DNA from: Anthonomus grandis grandis
Lineage: Eukaryota; Arthropoda; Insecta; Coleoptera; Curculionidae
DNA: 64,000 bases
Assembly (NCBI RefSeq): GCF_022605725.1
Contig: NC_065552.1
Coordinates: forward strand, 30,639,879 to 30,703,878
Reading direction: 5' to 3'
Shown: positions 34,163 through 45,499 of the stretch, in pieces
Numbering within the stretch: position 1 is the first letter of the stretch
How the letters are laid out: each line of letters begins with the position of its first letter
Notes under the pieces: generated by a model
Told to the model about the DNA's origin: nothing
The model's input: the letters and a program-made list of their open reading frames with translations, nothing else
Databases searched by the model: none
Position numbers and translations under genes: made by a program

Positions 34163-35130
34163 ATACTCAAAATTCGACGAATTAGACCTTTTATATCTCT
34201 GTTAACATATGAATTTTCTAATCGATCTCTCATATGATTCTGAATCAACTGAGATGCTAAGGTTTTAATGAAAGTGAAACGGGACGTATCATTATTAGGA
34301 AAGGAAGCATACATTATAAAAGAGTTTACACTGCAAATATCGACAATTTTATAAAAAATTGCCAATGGCCATCGTCGAGTTCGGCGACTACACGTATATT
34401 TAGCACATTTCTCATCCATGGCATCAACTCCTCCTTTCATACAGTTATAAAAGGCATTTATTTCAGTCTTTCCTGTTGCTTCATCAGTTGTTTCACAATG
34501 GTGTATAGTTGATAAAATAATGCTGCTTTATAACTGCTTATATTTTTTTAGGAGTATGTGAAACGATAGTCATATTTTTTGTAAATCCGTAAAGCGTATC
34601 ACTTTGCTTACGATCTTTTGTAGGAAGAAGTTCAGGAGGAATCTCCTTTTTATTTTTTCTAAGGGTCCCCACAAATGTCAATTTATTTGCAAATAGGTGT
34701 TCGGCAAGTTCTACAGACGAAAACCAGTTGTCAGCAGTTATATTCCTATTGGAATTGTACAAACATTTGGCGAGCCTTATGACTGACTGAGTTGGTTTAC
34801 AAAGTTTTTTCTCTTCATTCGTCACTATCTTTCCCTGCATAAATATATGCGTTGTATAAATATTGGGTTCTTGCATCTGTTAGTGCCATTATTTTTAGGC
34901 CATACTTTTCTGGTTTAGAGGGAATGTACATCTTGAATCTACATCTGCCTCGAAATCCCACCAACATTTCATCTATGCAAGCATTCGCGCCTATCGTATA
35001 GGAGTTTCTGGCATTTTCAATGAATAAGTCAAATAATTCACTTATAGCAGCTACTGGATTTTCCTTCTTTCGTTCTTCCCTGTCATCTGAATCGTCGAAT
35101 CGTAAAGCTGTTAAAATATTAAGTTCTAAC
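34159..35130 (-). pseudogene. piggyBac transposase 3, fragment
   Basis: Minus-strand blocks in order: LTALRFDDSDDREERK, AISELFDLFIENARNSYTIG, ACIDEMLVGFRGRCRFKMYI (catalytic Asp region), KYGLKIMALTDART, AYIYAGKDSDE, then KLCKPTQSVIRLAKCLYNSN, RNITADNWFSSVELAEHLFA (second Asp region) and FVGTLRKNKKEIPPELL. The C-terminal block MKGGVDAMDEKCAKYTCSRR continues to RRILSM at 34159. This is the PGBD4-like group, different from the other three piggyBac copies here. The N-terminal third is missing, and breaks near 34830 and 34450 split the frame. Confidence 0.85.
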
Positions 35131-35225
35131 TGCCTATATGCACAACCGATTAACATTACAACGTTTGATAACCACACAGACATATAAAATTTACAATAAG
35201 TTAAAGAATAGATATTTAACAACAT

Positions 35226-35975
35226 TCTAGGCTAACAGAGATCAGTAATATAACTGCTTATTTTTCGTTTAAATATAGAAGGTGAAATATATTTTAACTC
35301 AGGAGGAATTTTATTATATTGCAGATGAATACAGTAACTAAAGCTCCTCTCAAACAAAACAGTTTTATGAAGAGGAGGTGTAATAAAATGCGTATTTCTT
35401 AAGTCCAAAACATGAGCGTCATATCTAAACTTAATTTTCTGATAAAGGTAATTAGGACATTTTTTAAAGATAATTTTATTAAAGAGAACAAGACTATGTA
35501 GTAACCTCCTTTCACTCATATTTAGCCATCTCATCAAGCGTAACCCACTACTCACACCTCTATCAAATTTTCTCATTCCATTAATTAGCCTTACACAACA
35601 ATTTTGAATGTACTGTATTCTTTTTATATCACTTATCAAAAGGCAGGGGCCATACAAAACATCACAGTAAGTGAAATGGGACAATACAAGACTGTCACAT
35701 AAAACTTTTTAGTTCCTTATTAAGGAGCTGCCTCTGATTATAAAGTAGCTTAAGGTTAATAAAAGCTTTTTAAATACATTGATCAATGTGCTCAGTGAAC
35801 CTCAACTTAACATCTAATAAAACTCCAAGATTCCTAGCCACATTACTACAATTTATTAGTTGATCATTCAATTTAATCTGAACAAATTTCTCGTATGTGT
35901 CTCTGGAATGCAATCTACCAAAAAGAAGAACCTTACATTTACTTGGGTTTAGAGTAACAGTAAGAAATCTATGTC
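35226..35975 (-). pseudogene. Non-LTR RT, C-terminal half
   Basis: The last 150 codons (35684-35232) are open: SHFTYCDVLYGPCLL, IKRIQYIQNCCVRLINGMRK, MRWLNMSERRLLHSL and a basic end. Upstream, with one or two stops, the minus strand reads LTLNPSKCKVLLFGRLHSR, then ARNLGVLLDVKLRFTEHID (the N-L-G-V-x-L-D block after the YADD core). This is the thumb or C-terminal region of a Jockey/CR1-like element, inserted with its 3' end at about 35226, next to piggyBac 3. Confidence 0.75.
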
Positions 35976-36294
35976 GCGGAGTCTGCTAGACTCCATGTCA
36001 GTAGTTAAGGGTTAAATGACCTTCTAGATTTCCCGATTTATCTCCAAATGATTTTTGTCTTTGGAGACATTTCACGAAGAAAATGCATGGGTCTAATTTA
36101 GATAAAGTTCATGCCAAAGTAAATATAAATTTACATACTAGGTTAGAAATTACACACAGCATAAAAGCAAAACAAACAAAGTATACTTTTACAACAAAAT
36201 AACAAAAAACTATTTAACATTGCCAACTTCAACATTTCTTTAAGAACCTCATATTAGAAAGCAATTTACAGTATGTATAAATTTATTTAATGGC

Positions 36295-36400
36295 CGTAGA
36301 ATGGCCTGCTAGATCTCCCGATCTTACCCCTTTGAATTTTTTTATGGGGTCATCTAAAAACCAAAGTCTCCCTTGAAGATCTTCGAAATAGTTAAAGAAA
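36295..36400 (+). pseudogene. Mariner transposase scrap (third Asp region)
   Basis: The plus strand reads VEWPARSPDLTPLNFF, the WPARSPD-x-TPLD block of DUF4817-type mariners with the catalytic Asp changed to Asn. Nothing else of the element is recognisable beside it. Confidence 0.6.
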
Positions 36401-37110
36401 AGAAAAGAAAAGAAAATGTGCTATATTACGTAAGACAAAACAAAATGTGTACAAGCATCCTAAAAACTAAAAAATTCCAAATTCACTTTAAATTTCAAAT
36501 TTCAAATAAACATAACATCTAAAACATTTTATCATAAAATTTACACATTACCAAAATTAATTATAACAAAACAGATTGAAAAAATAAAAAAAAAGCATCT
36601 TTTTGATAAATTTGATTAAAAAATAAATAAAGCAGTCAATAAAACAGAATTTAGAGGAAGTAAATTAAAATATTTAATAGGAAACAAAACTACACTAAAA
36701 TGATGTCAGAGCACAGGTCAAAAGGTATCATTAAAAATCGTCAAGGCTCTAATATGCCCTGGATAATAAAAGTGATTTTAATTTCTTTTTTAAATTCTCA
36801 ACTTCTAAAATTTGTCTGATACATAGAGGAACATGGTTGTAAATTGTTTTGCTAAGGTATATAAGTGAGTTCTTGGTGAGGGAGGATGTAGGGATTGGTA
36901 AGGGAAAATCGTTAACCTGACGAGCCATATGATCAGTGTTAGAGGGAGGTTTAGGACATTTATGAATAAGAGTAGCTGTTTCTAAGATAAAAAGAGAAAA
37001 AAGAGTTAGGATTTTTTGAGATATAAAGAGAGGTTTACAAGAATCTCTTAATCCAGCGGAACATAGGTATCTAACTGCCTTTTTTTGGATCACAAAAATT
37101 ATGTTTAAAC
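36390..37110 (-). pseudogene. Non-LTR RT 3' end with simple-repeat tail
   Basis: An AAAAG pentamer run at 36393-36418 marks the 3' terminus of a minus-strand insertion. The C-terminal coding end is open for 114 codons (37093-36749): IQKKAVRYLCSAGLRDSCKP, LTLFSLFILETATLIHK, and an end with IYNHVPLCIRQILEVEN. This R-x-I-x-x-x-R-x-x-S-x-x-P-L-F pattern is typical of the RT C-terminus of CR1/Jockey-like elements. It is 5' truncated. Confidence 0.7.
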
Positions 37111-37439
37111 AACGAATGTCAGTTATAATAACGCTAGCAGTACTCGTACCAATTATTATAAAACTTCACCACTTATTGTTATGTGCAAATTACATAATCA
37201 ATTTCGATCTCGTTATAATTTGTGGAATCACTAGACAGGCTTAAAAAATACTCTCTATAAGATTTGAGGCATTTAATAAAAAGTATATGTAATAAGCACT
37301 GCATTCTTTTCTTTCCAAATTGTGTGTTAGTATACAGAATAGTTTTGATTAAGTTCCAACTACTCCGTAAATGGATGTATACCTGTAGAGTTTTTTACTA
37401 AATAAATAAACGGAAAAGGTCATAGCTCTTATAATCTTA

Positions 37440-39130
37440 GGAAGATAATTAAAAAATGTTATTCCCTAATAGTCAGGAGCATGTTGACACTTTGTCAACC
37501 GTCGATATTTGGGTGTAAGGTGGTGTTGGGTGTAAGACTCCTTTTAATGAAAGGGAGATAGTCCAGGATATACTGGGAAGGCAATGACAATATACCAATC
37601 TCCACAAAAGTCTGTCTGCAATCATCTCTATATCCCACTCCTGCCATAACCCAAATGGCCCTTGTTTGAAGACCAAAGATTGGAGACGCCCAGGTCGCAA
37701 TTCCCCATATTATTAGAGCATAGGATAAAACATAATGAAACAAAGCAAAGTAAGCTGTCTTTAGGGCTGGAAAGCTCACACATTGAACTAGTTGTTTTAC
37801 GGCATACACACGAGTACTGAGCCTTTTTGCCACCTGCCCTATATGAACATCCCATTTAAGTAGTGAGTCAACCCCCAAGTCTGTGTCTGTGACTTGGTAA
37901 TGTGTATTGGTCACATTAACAAGATTACATAGAGAGAACACCGTCTGCCGAGTTTTGCTCTGATTAAGAAGCAATTTTTTTTGCATCAAACCATACTTTA
38001 GCATCCGACTGTGCAACCTCTATTCTCCGAAGACCCTCCTTAAGAGAGTCAGCTGAAATAGACCGGGTATAGTGTCATCCGCAAAGAGAGTAAAAGCAGC
38101 ATTTATGTCAGCTAGGGGTAAGTCGTTGATATAAAGTAAGAAAGAATGGGGCCCAAAACTAAGCTCTGCGGAATTCCTGCACTTAATTCCCTTTGTTGGG
38201 ACGTCCTCCTCCACAATCTAACAACCTGTATCCTATTTGCCAAATATGATTTTAGAAGAGAAATGTCTGGAGTGGCAAAGGTGTAGAATTTCAATTTGTG
38301 AATAAGAAGGTCAGAAGATTTAGTCATGACTATTGAAGTAATGCAAAAACCATTTCTTCGTGCTTTAGCTGAACAATTGAATGCCCTGCACAGGTCACAG
38401 AAAAGAATTGCTTAATACCTTACAGACCCAAATAAATCCAGTTTCCTGTTAACAAGATCAACTATACCCTACCCAGTATTCCTGAAACCCAAACTGTAAG
38501 GCAACCATTGTCCTCAAGAAAGGAAACAAGTCGTAGTGACATGCATTTTTCAATAAATTTGTAAACTACTGGTGGAAGACTAATAATTGACTTATAGTTT
38601 GATGCGTCATTAATATCTCCCTTTTTAAATATTGGTATGACCATAGAGTTTTTCAAAATATGTTGAAGTGGGGTCTTTCCTCAAGCTGGACCAATTTGGG
38701 TTCTGATTTTTTATTGTTTTTAATAAATCCACACTAAAGTCAAAGATGTCCCAACTAGTTGTAAAAACAGCCCTCATTTCGTTGTATGATAATTCTGAGG
38801 ATGTAGATTAATTAGTTGTCTACAGGGTTAATTAAGGCCTTGGGTAATTTAGGTAGAAGATCACATGTTATAGTGGTAATCAATTCACTAAAATTATCTG
38901 GTGTTAAATTTAAAGGAATGGCATTTGTGGTAACTAAATTTCTATATTTATTTATCATATTTCACAAGGTTTCTGTTGAACTAATTGCAGATTTAATTGC
39001 TTTGTCGTTTGCAGCTGCTTTGTCACCTTTTATTGCCGTTTTATACTTGTTTTTAAGTGACTTGTAGTCCCTGTCCGTTAGAGAGTTATGAAATTGCTTA
39101 TTGAATACACCCAATAAGCCCAAATGCTCT
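37440..39130 (-). pseudogene. Non-LTR retrotransposon, long decayed RT region
   Basis: The minus strand shows, in order: KQFHNSLTDRDYKSLKNKYK, an Ala/Lys-rich linker, VIPIFKKGDINDASNYKSII (the P-x-x-K-x-G ... N-Y-R-P-I block), FGFRKNL-type sequence, LFCDLCRAFNC (motif A), LKSYLANRIQVVRL, SAGIPQSLVLGPIL, LYINDLPLADINAAFTLFADDT (the F-A-D-D-T core), NQSKTRQTVF, then SYALIIWGIATWASPIFGLQ and RAIWVMAGVGYRDDCRQTF. At least four frame changes and stops interrupt it. The catalytic FADD is still present. This is the longest RT relic of the window. Confidence 0.85.
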
Positions 39131-39615
39131 CATTTATTTTAAATTTGTTGTTAAACCAAACAGTGCTACTGACTTAATCAGAGTGAATGTTTTTCAAGAA
39201 AAGCTTCTTAATATGCACGTTCCAATTTTTTATGTATGTCATTAGTTTGATTTCATAAATTTTCAAATGATATGGACCCTATTAAGTTCTAAAACACAAA
39301 CGTACCCTTTTGAGTTATAGGTCTATGGAAACTTTTTTCAATTTTATAATTAAGTTTTAAGGTGATAATTAAATTGAGATGACCAGAAATGGTTTTTGGA
39401 TCAGAGATGAGGATGATTTCTATTGACTTGAAAGTTTCATAAATATAAGTAACAATAAACTATAGGCATAAATTTAAAAAAAGTTTTTCAACCTTCTTAA
39501 AAATCTGACAGTTATCTGCAGACTTTTTAGCAACTTTTTTTTTCAAATTTTAATTAAAAAGGTGTAATTTTTTAATTTTACTTGATTTTCATTGTTTTAT
39601 TGCTTCTATTTGCAG
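39131..39615. other. AT-rich intron, nothing recognised
   Basis: The stretch ends in a TTTGCAG acceptor for the collagen exon at 39616. Confidence 0.5.
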
Positions 39616-39642
39616 GGTCCTCCAGGTCTGGATGGAATGAAG
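39616..39642 (+). CDS. Collagen-like gene, Gly-X-Y exon C
   Basis: A 27-nt phase-0 micro-exon, GPPGLDGMK, between TTTGCAG and GTTAGT. Confidence 0.85.
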
Positions 39643-40081
39643 GTTAGTATTAATTTATAGTTATCATCAACATCTAATTAAAATAAGATTTTTTAGCAAT
39701 TTAATTTATTTTAAAATAAATAGTTATTAATTGATATTATTAAAATAAATTTGAAATGTACACGAACAACTTTTCTTTTAAGAGTTATGAAAAATTATTT
39801 TCTTTTCACAAATATTATGTGGTGGTGATTTCTAATGAACAAGAAGCTTCCATATAAGTTTACAGTTAAGAAATCACATGTACATTCACATTATTTCTCA
39901 TAACAAGCTTTATATTGTTTAAACAAGCTTTTTCCTTTGCTGGGGTGGTACCCAAAGTCAAATTTTTGATATGAGAGCAAAATATGTTATAATTTTTGTA
40001 ACAGGTTTAAAAACCAAGAGCCATGATTTATAATGTAAAAATTATTAGTAACAAACAAAAAATAATAAGTATATTATATAG

Positions 40082-40135
40082 GGTGCTCAAGGGGAACCAG
40101 GAGCTAAAGGAGAAAGAGGTGACCCAGGACTACCG
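40082..40135 (+). CDS. Collagen-like gene, Gly-X-Y exon D
   Basis: A 54-nt phase-0 exon of six triplets, GAQGEPGAKGERGDPGLP. 54 bp is the classical fibrillar-collagen exon unit. The acceptor is TATATAG and the donor GTAAGT. Confidence 0.9.
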
Positions 40136-40190
40136 GTAAGTTCTGGAAAAACTGTTTTTCTTTATGATTAATGTAATTTGTTACTTTCAG

Positions 40191-40217
40191 GGAACCGACG
40201 GGATACCTGGCCAAGAG
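40191..40217 (+). CDS. Collagen-like gene, Gly-X-Y exon E
   Basis: A 27-nt phase-0 exon, GTDGIPGQE, between TTTCAG and GTAATA. Confidence 0.85.
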
Positions 40218-40277
40218 GTAATATTTACTACATAAGTCAATACTATATGGATACTAATAATTGTTCATAATTTTTAG

Positions 40278-40313
40278 GGACCCAAAGGTGACAAAGGTTA
40301 TAAAGGAGACGCA
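40278..40313 (+). CDS. Collagen-like gene, Gly-X-Y exon F
   Basis: A 36-nt phase-0 exon, GPKGDKGYKGDA, between TTTTTAG and GTAAGT. Confidence 0.88.
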
Positions 40314-40423
40314 GTAAGTTGATAAAAAAAATATTAAATCATGGTTCTTGGATGCATTGAGAAGAATTGTCAACGAAAAATAGGATGTTTTAAAGAAATT
40401 GTTGAAAAAGTTTTTTTTTCAAG

Positions 40424-40558
40424 GGTCCTATCGGAAAACGTGGAAGGAAAGGCGATAAGGGAGATAAAGGCGATCAAGGAGTGCCAGGATTAGATGCTCC
40501 TTGTCCATTAGGTACCGATGGATTGCCTTTGCCAGGGTGCGGTTGGAGACCACCGAAG
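40424..40558 (+). CDS. Collagen-like gene, end of helix plus Cys segment
   Basis: A 135-nt phase-0 exon. The helix ends with GPIGKRGRKGDKGDKGDQG and VPGLDA. A non-collagenous segment follows, PCPLGTDGLPLPGCGWRPPK, with two cysteines that could disulphide-link trimer chains. The basic cluster KRGRKGDKGDKGD could bind heparan sulphate. This Cys/Gly/Trp segment is the most family-specific part of the gene and the basis for comparing it with CG42342-type collagens. Confidence 0.9.
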
Positions 40559-41039
40559 GTAAATCCGAAAACAAAAATTTGAAAAAAAATAAAAAATCCG
40601 TACTAGTGTACTTGTTTTTCCCTTTAAACGCGCTCCAAATCTTAGGTCATAATATGCCATTAACAATTACACCAGTACTCAACCTAAATAACATTTGAAG
40701 GGATAAAACACGCAAAAATAACAAATAAAAATTACTGAATAACTAACTACTTATACTAATATCGTCTTCAGATTTTAGCATGTCTATCAACATGTTCGTA
40801 TCTGTTTATAAATCCTTACTTAAATTGTCTTTAAAGTCAGGTTTCCTTATGAAAAAAAGAATATAAATATGAAAAGAGAATATAGTCAACCTTGCCACAG
40901 CTCTTAGATGGATTGGTAAGTAATGAAGCAACTTTCATGGCAATGTAAAAACCAAATTGTTATCAATTAACAGGGTTTTCAGGGAGATCGTTCAATATAA
41001 CTAAGTTATAATTGCTATAGGGTTATCTCTTTAATGCTG

Positions 41040-41340
41040 TTGATAGGGGTTCATAGGATGATGCTCCGTATAGAGAATTTTCTAAAGCATTTGACAAAGT
41101 CAACCATTCCCCACTATTAGCCAAGCTCAAGTCCTTTGGTTTTGGGAAAAAAAAAATATTTGATGATTCAAAGGTTACTTGCTTGGTCGATTACCATACA
41201 TTCAATTAATGATTTTTTACATACTTTACATCTCTTTTATGTGCATCTAGTTTTCCAACGAAGTCTCATTTGGATCCATTACTTATTTAATGGTATTTAT
41301 TATTGATATAGGTTTGTAAACAATTATAATTTTCAATGGG
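41040..41340 (+). pseudogene. Non-LTR RT scrap in the last collagen intron
   Basis: The plus strand reads REFSKAFDKVNHSPLLAKLK, then SFGFGKK, and further on SSSFPTKSHLDPLLI, relics of RT motif A and of the GVPQGSHLGPLLF block. Stops and frameshifts abound. Confidence 0.65.
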
Positions 41341-41746
41341 TAACTAAAAATACTTCGGTCATCCTCCACTAAATTTATTTAAAGTCCATAAATGATTTTA
41401 AAACGTTTAGATATTTCCATAATTACTCGATTTGAATTATTCTATGACGATTCCACTTCGCTGTCTACTTATAATATTATATGATTTTTAAAAAAACTGC
41501 ATGGGTCTTGACAACTTAAGTTTATCTGCAAAGAAAAATTGCTTAAAGAACAATTAAAAAAAAAAGAGAAAAGTTTTTTTCCTTACTAGAACAACCAAGG
41601 TTTATCTTCAGACATTTAATTTCTAAAGCAGTTACTTATTAGCGGCAGCTTAATTCTATAAATTACCAGATTAATTAAATTACCAGATTAATTAAATTAC
41701 AGATGTTTTCGGTGATCATAGCATATTAAAAATGCATGTATTACAG

Positions 41747-41923
41747 GATTTATCAAGAACAGCACCAGCTCCTTCTCCCCCGATCGCTCCTCGTACAGAA
41801 AGCGAGGAACAAACGGAAAACGGCGCCCCTGAAGAATATGATGACCAGGAAGGACCCGAAGAGGACTACGAAGAGTACCCCGATCAAAATATGGCATTGA
41901 CGGTTTCTGCATCAGCTGTTTAA
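41747..41923 (+). CDS. Collagen-like gene, acidic last exon
   Basis: A 177-nt exon after TGTATTACAG, phase 0, 58 residues then TAA. The sequence starts DLSRTAPAPSPPIAPRTESE and becomes strongly acidic (EEYDDQEGPEEDYEEYPDQ) before a short neutral end, MALTVSASAV. No membrane segment or collagen triplets are present. Tyrosines in the acidic setting are potential sulphation sites. Acceptor, phase and distance from exon G all fit the terminal exon of the long isoform. Confidence 0.8.
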   Translation, partial: DLSRTAPAPSPPIAPRTESEEQTENGAPEEYDDQEGPEEDYEEYPDQNMALTVSASAV

Positions 41924-42410
41924 TTTTTTTTTTAGATCATTTTGTACAAAAGTATTTATATCAGTATAACCATACCCAGTATTGTCTTTTTGGTGGTAGT
42001 TTAGAAAACTTTTTTTTTTTAAGTTGACATTTTTAAGAACAAAACAAAACATAAACATATTTAACATAAAAATTTCCTTTAAATTTTCTGATTTATTAAT
42101 TATAGCTATAAGTCGACGGTTTATCAATGAAACTTGAAATTAAAACCCTTCATAATCCTGGGGGATTATGAAGGGTACCCCCCACCTCATAAACTTTCTG
42201 TTATTTGCTTTAGCTAGAAAAATTTTACAATTATTATATTGTTAATTTTTGGTTTAGGTCTTAGTTCCTTGTTTTATTTTATTTAGAAACTGTTATAAAT
42301 TACAACCCATCATAAGTTTTAAAACTGTAAATATTATTTTAACATCTTTTTTAAATAAATGATAAAACCCACGTTTTACATCTATTTACCTCATTCAAAA
42401 AATAAACTCT
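41924..42410 (+). other. Probable 3' UTR of the long collagen isoform
   Basis: The AT-rich downstream sequence includes an AATAAA-type signal near 42353 and another near 42402. A GC-containing 26-nt hairpin at about 42147-42175 (AACCCTTCATAATCC / GGATTATGAAGGGT) may form a stem. Confidence 0.5.
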
Positions 42411-42752
42411 ATACCGGCCCTGCCAATTGAGATCTGGGGTGCGAAAATTAGTGCATCAAGGTGCAATAACAAATTTAAGATATCAGTTAAAAAGAGTACG
42501 ATAGTGGGTCGTATGAATAAAAATGAGCATTTAGTATCTACTCATGAATTTGGAGCAAATACTACATGTCATATGAATAAAAATAGGGAGCAGATGCTCC
42601 ACTTGAGTAGGTACTCTTATGTATAATTTGCTGTGAGTTCATTCTCAGTTTTCCTATGAATAAAAATTTGTTGATGCTCCTCGGAAGGAGAATGTACTCC
42701 ACAATTTTGGAGTCTGATATATAGCAGACTTCAGTTTGTCTACGGCAGAACT

Positions 42753-43775
42753 ATGGCTGAGTTCATTCTTAATTTGCGTTCTAAAAAATATTACAAACCT
42801 AGAAGGCGTACCTGTGATCGTGATTTTAAAGTGTTATATCGATTTACTAGAGAACATGTAGAGTGGATATCAAATCACTTTTTGGGTACAGAATCTGGAG
42901 AAAGAAGAGGTGGTGCTATAAATAACATTGATAAAATGAAAATATTTTTGAGATACGTTGGTGATCCGGGTTTCCAATCAGGAGTAGGAGAAGATGTTGG
43001 TGTTCATCAAAGTTCTGTCTCAAAAGTAGTGACGGAAGTTACTGAGAAGCTAATAGAAAAATGTGGTCTGTGGATAAAATGTCCTCACACTGCTGCCGAC
43101 ATAATAGAGGCGAAACAAAAGTGGCAATCAAATTATTCGTTTCCTTGTGCATTGGGCGTGATAGACTGTACCCACATAAAAATAAAAAAGCCACCTATTC
43201 ATAGCGATGAATACATTAATCGCAAAGGATATCACAGCATTAATGTCCAAGCCACATGTAATTCAGATGAGTGGTTTACAAGTGTAGACGTTTCATGGCC
43301 AGGATCTGTTCACGATTCACGGATTTGGAGCAATTCAGAAATTTCAAATATTGCGAGGAATGATTTTCATAGGTCGCAAGCACTACTCTTAGGAGATGAA
43401 GGATATGGTATAGCACCGTGGCTAATGGTACCTTTTAGAAATCCTAATACACCACAAGAACGTGCTTATAATAATTTATTTACAAAGGAACGTGTAATAA
43501 TTGAAAGATGTTTTGGTCAACTAAAACAACGATTTCCGATGCTACAATATAAAGTGCGGGTATCTATATAAAAAGTTCCAAAATTTGTCATATGCTGTTG
43601 TATATTACACAATGTAGCAAAATATTTAAAAGATGAGCTAGATCCTATGGAGCTCCCATTAGAAGATATCCCACTTGCGTATCCGGCAGAAGAGGAGTTG
43701 GATAATAATAATATTAGAAGAAGCGGGCAACGGAGGCGATCTGAGTTAGCAGATGTCATTCTTGCTCTCGCTTGA
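42753..43775 (+). pseudogene. Harbinger transposase, one in-frame stop
   Basis: The reading frame starts MAEFILNLRSKKYYKPRRRT and is full length (340 codons) except for TAA at 43569. Helical N-terminus: KMKIFLRYVGDPGFQSGVGE, VHQSSVSKVVTEV. Catalytic residues: Asp in CALGVIDCTHIKIKKP, Asp in WPGSVHDSRIWSNS, Glu in KERVIIERCFGQLKQRF. After the stop the frame continues with VPKFVICCCILHNVAKYLKD and an acidic tail to TGA at 43773. All DDE residues are retained. The stop lies ~68 codons before the end, so this copy was autonomous very recently or might still be partly functional. Confidence 0.9.
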
Positions 43776-43894
43776 AGTAAGTAAAGCGTGGAAAGAACTT
43801 ATTTATCATTTTTATTATTAACACTTTAGAAAAATGTTTTTGTCACATGTTAGAATTCTTTATTTCGTAAGTGATTCTAAAAAGTATTGACACA

Positions 43895-44899
43895 TTATAA
43901 TTTGAAATATGCTTGTCCATTGTCAGCTTGAATGATATTATTATTGCTTGAATTAGATTGTTCATCAACATCTCTGTTTAGCTGTCTCTTGAGTTTTTCC
44001 TCTTTCATTTCTAAAACTCTCAGTTGTTTCAGTAAAACTAGTCTTTGTAGTTCGTTATTCGAGAGTTGTTTAGTAACGTTTGTTTCATATTCTTCGAGAG
44101 GACTACCTTTATTATGTTTCTTTTTTTTAGGTGCATGTTGTACTGTACTAATAGCATCATCATTTGCTGCACTCGTTTCAGAAGCAAAAGTTGATTGCCT
44201 AGGGATTGTATCTTCATGGCCGATTTTCGTCTCTGTTTGTTGTATGCCGACGGATAATGCTCCTAAAATGAAAAATTAAGTAAATATTCATACAGTTTTT
44301 ATATTAAAAAATGGACAAGTGATAAAGTTTCGTAAATAATATTGTAACTTTTTTTTATTTCTAAGCTAAAAAAATGTCTGTCTAAAATACTTGATCAAAT
44401 GTTAAACAATAAGTAATTAATTATTATAAACAACATAACGTTATAAATCATTCAATTTTCACAAAATAATAAATAATAGCAAACTTTAGATAGGTTCACT
44501 AATATATATGGTAATTTAAATAAAGTTACTTATGAAGAAGATATTAATTAATTTACCTGGAACTTTTGCAAGTACTGGATTTGTGTTGCCTTCCATGATT
44601 TCCAACAAAATCTTTTCCCAATCCTGCAGCACAATTTTCTTATTTCCAGTCCTGTTTATGTCAGTCTTTTTCTTGAGTCTGGATTTCATATTATTAATTT
44701 TTTTGTACATTTGACTTGTCGTTATTTGTGACCCGAAATTCAGCTTCCACTGTTTGTTAATCAGTTCTATTGCTTGGCTTTTTGACTTTCGGACAGCTGG
44801 TGTTTGTGACTTGGATAAAAGTATGGGAACATCACGTAGCATGTTTACAAATCCCATTTGGGATTCGCAGACTTCAGTTTCTCCTTCACTTTCACTCAT
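43895..44899 (-). CDS. Harbinger Myb/SANT-like DNA-binding protein (two exons)
   Basis: Exon 1 (44899-44557) starts MSESEGETEVCESQMGFVN. It contains a trihelix/Myb-like domain (KSKSQAIELINKQWKLNF, TTSQMYKKINNMKSRLKKKT) and ends at CCAG before GTAAAT, phase 1. Exon 2 (44262-43895), after a TTTTAG acceptor, continues in frame with ALSVGIQQTETKIGHE and a Ser/Thr-rich middle. A Leu/Lys/Glu coiled region follows (SNNELQRLVLLKQLRVLEMK, EEKLKRQLN), and TAA closes 236 residues. PIF/Harbinger elements need such a partner for nuclear import and end binding. Both exons are intact. Confidence 0.8.
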
Positions 44900-45135
44900 T
44901 GCACACTGATACTTGAATTTATACTAATACACGAATATGCGAAACGCGGCACTTGTTTATTTGGTGTTTTTTCAGGTGCAGACTTGTTTGGAAATATCGA
45001 GTATCTACTTTATGTATTCGGAGCACATACTCCTCTCAGCGAATTATTTTTATTCATATAAAACGGAGAACAAACCAGCACTTCATGCTCATGAGTACAT
45101 ACTTGGAGTTTCAACTCAAGTGTTATTCATAACAG

Positions 45136-45490
45136 CCAGTGTTTCTGCTACTTCCTTCTCTACTAACTAAAGAGCGATTCAAATTAAACGTAAAGTGGCC
45201 GAAAGGTAAGAAGAAAGTCTCTTCTTTAAGTAGGCATTTTATGGATTTAATTTTGTATGGATACACTAAAGAATTTTTTAAGAATTTATATGAGTTTATT
45301 TTTAAGTCTTGAGAATTTAAGTTTTTGTTCCTACAACAGCGATTCTCACGTCTAGTTGCCGATGTTCCGGCATCCAATCTGCTGTCGTAATTGGTTACTT
45401 TTCATAGAATATTAGAAAAAAAATACCTCAGATCATAATAGGTTGAAAATTGATCCAAGTAACAATTATACCAGCTGTTTTCCCGTTGGT
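45136..45490. other. No gene recognised
   Basis: A mixed-composition flank between the Harbinger element and LTR-like copy 3. No motif was identified on either strand. Confidence 0.4.
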
Positions 45491-45499
45491 GCAAGTTCC

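Larger units (their letters stand above)
42505..45135. mobile_element. Two-gene PIF/Harbinger element
   Basis: The element contains a DDE transposase on the plus strand and a Myb/SANT-type protein on the minus strand, with 3' ends facing each other. Subterminal repeats TATGAATAAAAAT occur three times at the left (near 42513, 42572, 42655). Inverted copies at the right lie near 45048 and 45125. GGAGTA/GCTCC-rich sequence is shared by both ends. TIRs and target duplication could not be defined exactly, so limits are approximate. Confidence 0.8.

Noticed and set aside
42147..42175. Hairpin downstream of the collagen stop codon read as a terminator
   Set aside because: A rho-independent terminator makes no sense in a eukaryotic nuclear gene. 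It is mentioned only as a possible 3' UTR stem.
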